A DNA stretch of 64,000 nt from contig NC_045128.1 of NCBI RefSeq assembly GCF_007655135.1, positions 25,638,811 to 25,702,810 on the forward strand. The letters are read 5' to 3'. This stretch comes from Punica granatum. Its lineage: Eukaryota > Streptophyta > Magnoliopsida > Myrtales > Lythraceae. Shown one piece after another: positions 33,475-43,575 of this stretch. The translations under genes and the position numbers were made by a program. Every line of letters starts with the position of its first letter. Positions within the stretch are counted from its first letter, which is position 1. The notes beneath the pieces were generated by a model. The model made no database searches. It was not told the DNA's origin and saw only the letters and a list, made by a program, of their open reading frames with translations.

Positions 33475-35332
33475 TCACGACTTAATTACCTTCACTAGCC
33501 TAATACATTCTCTAATCTCGAGATAATCCTTGTACTTCATTCCAGCATAGGCTGCTGGCTGGCTTACACTACATAGCAGCTCGGGGGCGGGGTTAATGAT
33601 TGTATCCAGTGATGGCCCGTTTGCCATAGCAATGGAAAGCCTCGTTTTTCTGTTGTTGACAATTGCTCGATGAATGACGCTCTTGTACTTTCCATTGGTA
33701 AAAATCTTGCAAAATAACGGGCATACTTCTATATTAGTGTTTCTGAACCATAATATTGAAAAAATAAGGCTTATCCAGCGACAAAGACAAAAATAAAGCT
33801 TTATTGCGATGCCATTTGTGGAGAATTATCATTCCGTATGTACTTTTAATCTATTTTTGAATAATTATAATGAAATATAATTCAATTCTTTTTCTAAGTC
33901 ATTTCACTTGTACTCAGTTTTAACTGTTTGCTATCATATATGGAACGAATTTTAAGATTGGGGGGGGGGGGGGGGGGGGGGAGGCTTAACTCCCTAAGAA
34001 GTGTACCTAAAAATCTTTCTAATTCAAAATTCCACTATGAATTTTAAATTTCACTCGTATCTATTTAGGAGGAGGAAAAGCAATTTACCTCAAGCTGATC
34101 ATTGATGTTGACAAATAAATCCCCGGGAACAATAGACGCATTGAGCCATTTGCCCTTGTGTTGAACTTGAAGTCCGTCAGTCCCGTTCTGTATGAGCACA
34201 GTCAATAGGGCGGGGTCTGTATGAGGAGGCAAACCCATCGCAAGTTCGTGCTGTGGACATGGTGGGTATTGGTTTGCCACGGACAACATTTGGCCTGATT
34301 CAAGATTGAAAGCCCTATCCATATAAGAGGATTCAAGCCCCAAGCTCTCCAATATTCCTCCAAGTAGTTCCCTCACAACTCCCCGTATGGCTTTAGAGTA
34401 CTCAGCTAGCACTTTGCTGCAGATCAGAACCGCCGTTTATCACTAGAAGAGCTAGCGGTGGTCTTATCTCAGAGAGAGGATTGATTAAAAATTGAAAACT
34501 CCTCGTCCCGACATTCCTGAGTTGGTCCGAATTTTATCATGTCCTGCATTGCTTTTCCTAGGGATTTTTTGTAAAGGTTCGAATACGTTGTAGAACTCTC
34601 AAAAGCCATTTTCATGCTTTTCAATGAACATATGATTTTTGCAGACACTATGCTTTTAGAAATTACCTAAATCGTGCTGGTTTGCTTGGGGAGTGAAATT
34701 CTGGGTGAACCATGACTTTGAGATAATTCCTCCGGAACAAGACTGCCGTTGCAGGGTCATCGGTGCTGGCCCCATAACTGATGGGGTCCAACATGTGCTT
34801 CCCCTTATATTCACTCTTCTCCTCCTCCTCTAGATCGAAGAACTCCCTGCAGCAATCTAGTATATCGTTCATCAGGTCCTTGTCAATCCCGTGACCGATG
34901 ACCTGTACAATAAATTTGAATAACTTAAAGTTCATACATACACTCGACTTTTTACGAACTTTCTCTTTATTCAGTTTATCTTTAACTAAGCATATAAATA
35001 TATTTCACAGAAAGGAAGAACGTTGTCAGTCTGTACGAACTCTGAAGTGTAAACTCCATGAGGGTAGAACAAGACGATATACAAAAGTCCGAGATCAAAA
35101 TGGAATTAATTTTACTGTTAACAAATACCATAAAGTAGCCCTAGTTCTGGCACGTGTTTTTGAGCTCCTGTATGACTGCCAAACGTTGATCCGGAGTGCC
35201 CGAGGTCAACAGGGAAAAATCAATAACGGGTATCGGCTCTTGATCTTCTCCAGCTTCATTACTAGGAATCGCTTGACCAACGACAGGCTTTTCCTCTAGT
35301 GTGTCGATGTTCGACACCTTGAGCGTGGCCAT
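33475..35332 (-). pseudogene. 2-ODD copy B: four exons, one nonsense codon in exon 1
   Basis: Exons (minus): 35129-35332, 34667-34902, 34089-34416 and 33475-33705. All six splice ends are GT/AG and the phases match copy D. The frame is open throughout except for TAG at 35141-35143 (codon 64), where copy D has a sense codon (CQEKGYFM versus CQN*GYFM). Iron and 2OG ligands remain (LPPHTDPALL, SVIHRAIVNN, TRLSIAM). The N-terminus is 16 codons shorter than in copy D, lacking the LTHIPP segment, and the conserved VINHG reads VIGHG. Without the stop it would be about 331 residues. A SINE sits about 95 bp upstream of the ATG. I call it a recent pseudogene; a sequencing error at the stop cannot be ruled out. 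Confidence 0.85.
33960..33981. repeat. Poly-G run of about 22 in intron 3 of copy B
   Basis: An uninterrupted G run of about 22 bases in the third intron. Its length may be an assembly estimate. Confidence 0.7.
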
Positions 35333-35426
35333 TGGAATCAGAAGAGAGGAAGAGAAGTGAATGGGCGCCTCTACAATGAGCAAATAGGTCGCAGTAAATT
35401 CAACTGAAATAGAAAAAAATAATATT

Positions 35427-35575
35427 GATGTAGTGGTATAAGATGTCATCTGAAATTAAGAGGTCATGGATTCGATCCTCACTAATAGAATTTCTGTGTT
35501 CCTTTATTTAATTTAATTTAATTTTTTATATTAAGTTTATATGCCTCCCTAACTATCGAGAAAATAAAAAAAAAA
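35427..35575 (+). mobile_element. tRNA-derived SINE at the promoter of 2-ODD copy B
   Basis: Box-A-like GATGTAGTGGTATAAGATGT and box-B-like CATGGATTCGATCCTC lie about 33 bp apart and are followed by an AT-rich body and an A-rich end (AAAATAAAAAAAAAA). It lies about 95 bp upstream of the copy B start codon, just beyond where copy D has its TATA box. Confidence 0.65.
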
Positions 35576-35885
35576 GTTCGACCGTAATAATTGAGACTGC
35601 CTATTTCTGCAATGCTTCTTATGTCATACCTAGGAAGTCATAAATAATACACAAGGGCGAGATATGTGGTTAGCATAGAAGAAACGCGCAGAGTGAGAGT
35701 CAGAGATTTGACTTACTACCGAAAAAATGAAAAAAGTTCGACTGCAATAATTGAGACAGCCTATTTCTGCAATGCTTCTTATGTCGTACCTAGGAAGTCA
35801 AAAATAAGATGAGCATATATAAGTGCGAGATCTGTGGTTACATAGAAGAAACATGCAGAGTTGGAGTCAGAGATTTGACTTTTAT
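35571..35885. repeat. Tandem repeat, period about 160 bp, two copies
   Basis: Units 35571-35730 and 35731-35885 share AAAAAGTTCGACYGYAATAA, GCCTATTTCTGCAATGC and GAGTCAGAGATTTGACTT. Non-coding. Confidence 0.85.
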
Positions 35886-36467
35886 TGTAATTTTATTTTT
35901 TTTATCCAAAGGGAGGGCCAATGAGCTATTATGCAAACATAAAAAGTTAAATAAAGACATACGTAATTCAATTGGTGAGAATCAGATATGAAATTTCTAT
36001 GTTACCGAATGAGAATGTGTGTCACTTCACTGTAAGCCTTTTTATTTTCTCTATTTTTATTGCAATTTTTTTTTTTATAATAGAAGAGACTTATAATGTG
36101 ATACAAGAATAGAAAAAGTTATATAAAAGGGCAAGCAAGTCCCTTTGTTAATTGCAATTTGCAAATGTTTGTCAAATATGTCTCACTAATAATTGGGACT
36201 TTTTTAGTATGATTTAAGTCCACATGACACGCATGTCATCACCTTCGACTTGTTGCCTAACGTGGGCCCACAAGCATCTAATGCTATTAACTTGCGTGCC
36301 CAGGTGACACAGTGTCATGTAAGTAGAACTCCTTATAATTGCCATAAATAAACCCAACCAAATGACTCGTCTTCCATCAATAGTAAATATCCCGTAAAGG
36401 AACTAGACATAAACATAATTAATGCAGTTGAGGGAATTGATATAAAATAGTTAGTTGTAAAAAGTAG

Positions 36468-37068
36468 TGTTGGAGAATGCGTTGCATTAAACCCGGTCGG
36501 TGGAAACTTGAAGAGTTGGAGCAAGCAAGAAATCAAGAGAAAATATTATTTTCAAAATTTTTAGAATTTTTTGAAACCTCAGATAATATTCATATATATA
36601 TATATATATATTCTAAGATAAATATTATAATATATCTAGAAACATTAGGATATATTCTCTCGTGAGTCTATATATAAGTCTTGTACAAGTTGTGAAAGTT
36701 GCCTCGATGTCGCGAAATCCTAGGCAAGCCTGGTGAGAGAGAATCAGGAATCACAAGGCTGCTGGTGGTGTGATCTTCTCGGGGAATATTTTGGGTTTTC
36801 TTCTTGGAGTCTGGGTTTAGAGAGAGATGATGGACAAAATTGATAGATCGAATTAGACTCTTACCATATTAGGATTGGGATGGGGTTAGGATTGTAATGG
36901 GTTGGTATTGAGAGACATCTCTGAGGACTTTAATGGCTGGTTTATTTATCTAATGAATTCTCTTGCTTTGTCCGTAGATATTTCCTTATTGAGAATTTTA
37001 CCACATATATTCGGTGTTTGATTTTATTTCTTTGTGGTCTCATCTTGTACTTTAGACGTCTTATCACA
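36468..37068 (+). repeat. 5' LTR of the non-autonomous copia-like element
   Basis: 601 bp with an internal (TA)n tract at about 36593-36611, collinear with 37625-38222. Confidence 0.75.
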
Positions 37069-37162
37069 ATAATTGGTATCTGAGCTAGGAGTCGGATTGG
37101 ATCCTAAAGATCTCAATTACGAGATATGATATTGAGAAGGTTGATGGATCGAGCGGCAACAA

Positions 37163-37279
37163 ATGGCCACAGATCGAGTTGAAGGGAGTGCTAGGAGGAG
37201 AAGCCTTGTTAGCCTTGACCTGACGGCTTCGGAAAAGGTAGAGCTTGAGCAAAAGCTCCAGATGCTCGGCCTAGCATAG
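37163..37279 (+). CDS. 38-residue gag-like leader ORF in the non-autonomous element
   Basis: ATG to TAG, starting MATDRVEGSARRRSLVSLD. It lies where gag would begin, about 85 bp after the primer site. Probably a vestige of gag rather than a working gene. Confidence 0.3.
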   Translation: MATDRVEGSARRRSLVSLDLTASEKVELEQKLQMLGLA

Positions 37280-37624
37280 AAATTCAAAGGGAAGATCTAA
37301 ATGGAAGTCAAAATCTCTATGGTAGAATAACTCGCGAGTGGGAGGCAAGCAAAATGAACAGTTGAGACCACGAGAACTCTATGGGCTTGAGTAATTGGTG
37401 GTCTCATATGATGTTGAAGATGAGAATACTACTTGTCAACATGTCAGCTTTGGAGTGCTCACAATAGGAAAGTCGAGGAAACCTCGAAGAAGTCCAAGAG
37501 TGGCTTGGACCATAGCGAAGCGATCGCACTAGATGAGGTGGAGCACGGTGAGGGCTATGATAGATTAAGTGAGTGGATATGGACTGTTGTAGTGCTTGGC
37601 TGAACGCAAGCTAAGGTGGAGACT

Positions 37625-38222
37625 TGTTAGAGATTATCTTGCATTATGCTTGGATTGCGAAAACTCGATGACTCAAAGCGAGGAAGAAATCGGGAGAAAA
37701 TATTATTTCCTAAATTTTCGGAATTTTTTATAAATTCAAAAAATATTCACAAGATGAAATATCCTAAGACATATTTTAGAATAAATATTAGGATATCTTT
37801 GGATATATTAGGATATATTTTCTTAAAAATCTATATATAAGATATTTTACGAACTGTGAAAGGTACCCCGGTGCTGTGAAATCCTGGGCTTGTGATTGGC
37901 CGATGAGCTAGAGTTTGGAATCATGAGGCTAGTGATGATGTTGTCTTATTGGAAGATTATCTGGATTATCCTCTTGGAGTTTCGGTTTAGAGTGAGATGA
38001 TTGAGAAAATTGAGAGATCGGATTAGACTCTTTTCGGATATGAGTTTGTAATGGGGCTAGTATAGAGAGACATCTCTGGTGACGATAATCTCTGTTTTAT
38101 TTGTCTATTGGATTCTCCTACTCTACTCATAAGTGCTCCCCTGTTGAAATCTTATCAAGTATATCTAGTGTTTCATTTTATTTCTCTATTATCTCTTCTT
38201 GTACTTTGGACGTCTTGTCACA
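37625..38222 (+). repeat. 3' LTR of the non-autonomous copia-like element
   Basis: 598 bp, partner of 36468-37068, ending CGTCTTGTCACA. Confidence 0.75.
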
Positions 38223-38860
38223 GCAAGTATCACTAAATATATTTACAAAATACTATAATTAAAACTGTTACATAGAAATTACATGCTTTCTTGAATTTCA
38301 GCAAGAAGAAAAATTATACAAAAGAAATCATAAAATTGCCGATTTTTGCGAGAATTTTTTTGTTGTCCCTGCCTTCCCACCAAATTTTGGTGGGTTTTCA
38401 TATCCCGTCTCGTACATTCAAAGATGACTACTTTAAATATAAGATCAAGGGATGTGTGCTACTTCATTATGCCTCCTTAATTTTTCTATTATTATTACAA
38501 TTTATTTTTGGTAATAAGAGAGGATCACAATCTGGATACAGGAATAGAAAAGGTACAAATGTTCGTTTTGTCAAATATCTCTGATTAATAGTTGGTCATA
38601 AATGAAACCCAACCAGATCACTCGTTGAATTTTGCCCGGTAAAAGCAACTTGATGTAAATAATACAATTGAAGGGAATTAATACAAAATAGTTCGCTGTA
38701 AAAAGTAAGTACCAATAAAATATATTACAAATATAGTATAATTAAAACTGTTACCTACAAACTACATGCTTTTTTGAATTTCGGCAAGAAAGAAGAAAAA
38801 TTATACAAAAGAAATCACAAAATTGCCGATTTTTGCGAGAATTTTTTTTGTCGTGCCACG

Positions 38861-39042
38861 TTTTTTTTTTTCGGTGTGAACTTCGATATTCGGAAACTTA
38901 TTTAGATCCCTACTAATCCAATTGAATCGGGATTGACCCACTAAGAGATAAACTCTCCCAGCATGAATTTTTTGGATTCATAAAAACTCGAATTCGAGAC
39001 ATTTTTTAAACGAAACGAATATCGAATCACTTGAATCAATAT
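38861..39042 (-). mobile_element. SINE-like insert in tandem unit 2
   Basis: About 180 bp present in unit 2 but absent from unit 1. On the minus strand it has a box-B-like GTCTCGAATTCGAG, the phrase GCTGGGAGAGTTTATCTC and an A-run at its 3' end (T-run at 38861-38870). The A-tail and internal promoter-like box suggest a SINE. Target duplications are not clear. Confidence 0.4.
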
Positions 39043-39130
39043 ATGCTGGTTTTGCTATCCCACTTTCCCACCAAATATGGTTGGTTTTCATACCCTGTCA
39101 CATATCCAAGTATAACTACTTTAAATTTTC

Positions 39131-40690
39131 CTAATTTAAAAAATCTTCAATTATAAGGAAGGTTCATCAGGGAGAGCATAATACATCCTAATGTAATTAT
39201 ATCAGACATGCATAGGGTAATAGTAATCCTATCCCACCTTAGTTATATCCAGAGTACCAAAATGGTCGTAAGAAAAGCAAAAATGCTAAATGGTGCTTAA
39301 TAATTATCTTAATATTCACATATATAAATTAAATGACTTTTGGATATTGTGTAAATTATAACTCATGTTACTGTGAGTAGGATTTTCGAGTTAGAACAAT
39401 TTTTAAGTTGATTATCAGGAATATATATATAGCAAAGGTTCATTGAAAAATATAAAAATGAATCGAGAAAAATTGAAGCACTTTTATGGCCACTGATATC
39501 GGGACATATTATGGAGAAGAAAAACAAATTGTCAAATAATTTGTTATCTATAAAACAATTCGACATGCATGGGCAGATCTCATCCTTCCGGGAATTTGTC
39601 TCTCTTCATGTGCCTCTCCAAGTCTGCCCATCCCAATCACCGACTGTGTTCCTAATTAAGCCGACTGCACTTCTCTCCCCATCCCTGCCGCCGACGACGG
39701 TGCCTAAGCCGAACGCACCGCCATCGCGGCTCCCAACTCCGGTGTCAGTGGAGTGGTCTGAGGGGGTCATCGAAGGCCGACAACCCTCCCCAGTCAGCAC
39801 CATCTTGATTTTTCTTGGAAGCCATGACGGGGAGAGGTTGAACTAGAAAAGAGAGCTCTTGGAGAAATTCACTAATTAATTAATATAAGAATGGATATCG
39901 ATAATCTAAGAGTGGATATGGAACCTTTAACCCAAATGACAAAGGACAGATATCGAACCGAAAAGTTCACTTGGTATGGCTAGTGATTGGTGGCGCATGC
40001 GCAATAATTTATTTGGCCGAACAATCAAAGAGCCATTCGACGGAGCAGTGAGCAGTAAAGGAAACATAGGGATGCTTCATTTGTTGCGCCTCTTCGGCTT
40101 TTAAATATTCATGTTGATTCATATTGGTTCTTGCATTCCGGACGGTTAATTAAGGAATAACCGAGAATTCTGAAATGGAGGAAGGAATCTATACATTACA
40201 AAAGTAAGGGAGCTCAAATACATTATATGTGCAACGGTCGTTCTTATTGTTGAAACACATAAATAATTAAATTAAGTACTAGAAAACAGATAGAAAAGCA
40301 CCAGAACCTGTAGGGTCAGGAAGCGAAGGGAAAGGATCGAATAAAAGATTTCCGACAGAAGCTGCTCTGTTTAATGCTCATTTCGAGCAATAATATCGGA
40401 CAGTTGTTTGAAATTTCAGATGAATACCAGATGATCGCAACACGATGCATATGAAAGAAATATCGAATTAAGACTTACCTTAAAACGAGGAGATAGTATC
40501 AGAGTGAAGTATCAAATTCTTATTAATGTCCGTCTCGCTTTTCCTGCTCAGCCTTGCAACCCCGAAGTCGAAATCGAACAAATTAGGGGAGAGCTGGAGA
40601 TACTCTTTGCAGATCCACGAGAGTTGTTGCATATATAGGACTAGCGGCCCGAGTTAGGGCTTGTCCATTTGGCGATCGTTCTGGGCCGCA
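39131..40690. other. Intergenic, nothing confidently recognised
   Basis: Contains a GC-richer plus frame at 39511-39846 (111 residues, proline/serine-rich around LLSPSLPPTTVPKPNAPPS) without a family match, and AT-rich DNA. No gene supported. Confidence 0.4.
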
Positions 40691-40880
40691 CGATGAACTG
40701 CTGTAACGTCAAAGCATCTTACGGTTGGGATTGTCTCCTTGAGTCAATGTTGATCAGCGGCATGTGCTTCGATCAAACACAAAGCCCATGTGCGGCGCGT
40801 TTTATTATTTTATCTGTCTATATGCAATATTTATATTTAGATAATATAACATATAATATATTTTGTTATAAAGAAAACTC
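40690..40880. other. Fragment related to the 3' flank of the 2-ODD units
   Basis: Shares AGCATCTTACRGYTGGGATT, TTGATCAACGG-like, and CCCATGTGCGGCRCGTTTTA with 12300-12400 and 57775-57850. It is therefore the trace of another copy of the repeated unit between copies B and C. Confidence 0.55.
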
Positions 40881-40936
40881 ATGTACCTAACAAAAAAAAA
40901 TATAAATTTTAATAATTAATAATGAGACATTGGTAG

Positions 40937-41524
40937 TAAGGGTATGTACGGGTACCGAATATATTTGGAACCGGTCGGAACCTACCCGTTGGGGTAAGGT
41001 CTGGGTAGCTTGTATTGAAAATATGGTAGGTTCCGCGTATTAAAATCAGGAACCGATGAAAATCGATTCCGATTTCGGTTCCGGTTCTTGCCTACAAGGT
41101 ACCCGGAACATGTTATTTATTAAAAAAATAGAGGAAAGAGTAAAGTTACTGTCTCTTTTAATGAATCATAACAGAGGTATTTTGTTGTGTGAGATCGTAT
41201 TATAGATGTTTAATTTTGTTGATAGATTGATGATATATATTATTTTTTTTGTTGTTGTAGATTAATCTAAATGTTTGTTGATATTCTATTTGGCGTTATT
41301 ACTGATTATGTATGTGACATTTTCGATTTTATTTAGCTAGATAAAAAAATTTATAGGTTCCAACAAGGTACCCGAAACCTGTGGTATAATACAGGTTCCG
41401 AATAGGTTCCGATTCCAGGATTCAATAGGATAGGATCTGGTTCCAAAATCTTGGAACCTGTCCCTTACAAGGTAGGGTCCGGGTATCGTGAAAAATATAG
41501 GGTACTCGGAACCGATCACCCCTA
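40937..41524. mobile_element. Non-autonomous hAT-like element with 8-bp target duplication
   Basis: Left end TAAGGGTATGTACGGGTACC and right end (complement) TAGGGGTGATCGGTTCCG are imperfect inverted repeats of the hAT 'TAGGGGTG' type. The 8-bp direct repeat ATTGGTAG flanks it (40929-40936 and 41525-41532). Many GGTTCC / GGTACC words lie near both ends, and no ORF of note was seen. Confidence 0.7.
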
Positions 41525-41628
41525 ATTGGTAGTACCATTACGGGAATCAAGCCTTAAATATTTAAATTATCAAACGAACGTGTACACCATCATACTACAA
41601 CTTTTTTATCCTCTATATATATATATTT

Positions 41629-43575
41629 GGAAAATAGTACCATAAAACACAATTTTTTGACTTTTTCCTGTTGCAGCATAAACTCGAATTATTTCCTTAT
41701 ACAACACGAAAAAAACTTTCACCGCGCAACATGCTGTCCGTATTCCTTCAAGAAAATGACGGAATGCTGATGTGACAGCTTATTTGGGGGAACTTTTACA
41801 ACAAATAACAATTTAGGGGACATAAAAAAATAAAATATAAGTTAAAAATTAAATAAAAGAAAGAAAATTCCATTTGGGATCAGAGGAGGCAGTTGGGCAG
41901 CCCTGCCGGCCACTCACCCCTCGATCGGGGTCGTCAGACTGCTCAGATCACGCCGATGACCTCGATCGGGGGCTAAGTGGCCAATGGGGCCTCCTCCAAC
42001 CCCTTGATATGAGAGATCCCAATTATTATTTTTTTTATAAATTTTAAACTTACATTTTATTGAATAAACTGATAATTTGTCCCTTAAGATATCGATATTC
42101 CATCAAATTTTATCTCAAATAATTTTTTACATCACTTTTAACCTTGATTGATTAAACGTACATTATATTGATCATTCCATCAACCTACCGTTAAAAATTG
42201 AATAGAAAACATTAAAAAATTATTTTTGATTCATTTTATGATTTTTTAATTCCTTAATAATGTATTATATTATTTAGTCATATAAATTTTAAAAACTAAA
42301 ATAAAAAAATGCTTTCTTCTGCAAATGACTGAGAGAGAGGAAGAGGGAGGGTGTGTGGAGGAAGGTCGACGGCGGGGCAATGCCGTTGGCCTCCCAATCA
42401 ACCTCCCCCGCGACGTCCCCGACCAGGTCGTGCGTTGGGGGTGGGTTTTTTTTTTGGGGGGGTGCATTATAGGGATCGCAAAAAAGAATCTTCTCCATTC
42501 TCCACGGCATCATAGAACTACGCTCAATTAAATCCAATGAAGAAATCGAAAATCCCTCCCTCCACACCTCAGCTCCTCCTCTTCATTTAAGTCGACAAAT
42601 TTATGAATTGTGCATCATATGCAATGCTCCAGCATATGATTGAAAATTGATTCACAATCTCAACAAACTGAAGCTGATTCTCGGAAAATTTGATTGTCAT
42701 TGACAAGTGATTGACATCGTATTAACCCCCAAATATAAAAACACAAACGATTTCTAGGCGATGAAGCATTAGAAGGAGGAGAAGGAAGCTTCCACATCTT
42801 TCATCTTCTGTCACCACTCTAGCAATTGCTTCCAGTCTGCTCCGACTCCTTCTTCAGCAAAAATTCAGCTTCTCAACTCGACGACCATCTCAACGACCTT
42901 CCCTCGTCTCTGTGTCGTCCTCTTACGTTGCTCTCCCCAGTAGTAGCCACGAACCACTGGTCGTCCACAAGCTCCGCCCTTCCTCACCACGTTGAGCTCA
43001 CCATATCTCTGACACTCGACGAGCCTAGCTTCGACTGATACCAGATCTATCCCTCTTTCTGAATCGAGGATCCTTTGCAATCCCTTTTTTCTATTTTGTT
43101 TACAATTATTTTTCTTTGAATATATCCTTAATGACTAAAAAAAGTTATAACATGGAATGGAGCAGAGAGAAGAAAAGAATAAAGAATTGAAGAAATGATA
43201 AAATTATGCAACATCATACGGTCCCGTCAAATTATTGACGTAGACGGACGGAAGGACTAATTCGATGTAAATTTATGCTCTCAAGGTAAAAAGTAATGTA
43301 AAACATTACCCATAGTAAAATTTGATGAGACATTAATCTTTTGGTAGACAAATTATTAATTTATTCTATTTTATTTGTTTATTCACCTAAGTTATTATTT
43401 GTTACAAAGTTATTCCTAGACAAGCTGTCACGTCAGTATTCCGTTCATTTCTTAACGGAATATGGATAGCGTGTTGTGTGGTAAAATTTTTTTGTATTGT
43501 ACAAAAAAAATAATTTAAATTTATGCTGTAATATGATAAAAGTTAAAAAATCATACTTTACGGTGCTATTTTTTC
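41629..43575. mobile_element. Long-inverted-repeat MULE-like element, about 1.95 kb
   Basis: The left arm (about 41629-41840 and 42045-42190) is inverted at 43215-43575. Shared landmarks are GCAGCATAAA, CGGAATRCTGAYGTGACAGC, ACAAATAA, GATAATTTGTC and CATCAAATTTTA. The left arm is split by about 200 bp of GC-richer DNA (41841-42044). The centre (42190-43215) is GC-richer than its surroundings and holds ORFs on both strands but no transposase, like a Pack-MULE cargo. No clear target duplication was found. Confidence 0.6.
42289..43038. other. Unrecognised central ORFs of the MULE-like element
   Basis: Minus frame 42289-42567 (92 residues, starting MWREGFSISSLDLIERSSMM) and plus frame 42826-43038 (70 residues, with SASQLDDHLNDLPSSLC) stand out from the AT-rich arms. 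They may be pieces of host genes captured by the element. I cannot name a family, and neither looks like a complete gene. Confidence 0.25.

Larger units (their letters stand above)
36468..38222 (+). mobile_element. Non-autonomous copia-like LTR element (LARD/TRIM-like), 1.75 kb
   Basis: LTRs 36468-37068 (601 bp) and 37625-38222 (598 bp) begin TGTTRGAGA and end GTCTTRTCACA. The internal 556 bp start with a primer site (TGGTATCTGAGCTAGGAG at 37074) and end with a purine-rich AAGGTGGAGAC (about 37612-37622). No polymerase is present. AAGTA flanks the element within two bases of each LTR end. LTRs differ at many positions, so it is old. Confidence 0.75.
36010..39130. repeat. Tandem duplication of about 0.68 kb, first unit split by an LTR element
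   Basis: Unit 1 is 36010-36467 plus 38223-38450; unit 2 is 38450-39130. Shared landmarks are TGTCAAATATCTC, ACCCAACCA, GTAAAAAGTA, AAACTGTTACMTA, AATTGCCGATTTTTGCGAGA and CCCACCAAAT. Unit 2 shows the insertion site of the LTR element unoccupied (about 38700) and carries its own extra insert (38861-39042). Non-coding. Confidence 0.75.

Noticed and set aside
33475..35332. Stop-codon recoding or an intron hiding the TAG in copy B
   Set aside because: No splice pair removes the TAG while keeping the conserved CQxxGYFM segment, and plants do not routinely read through such a codon. Treated as nonsense.
39511..39846. 111-residue plus-strand ORF, proline/serine-rich
   Set aside because: No recognisable domain, no promoter or conserved neighbour, and low-complexity composition. 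Not enough to call a gene.
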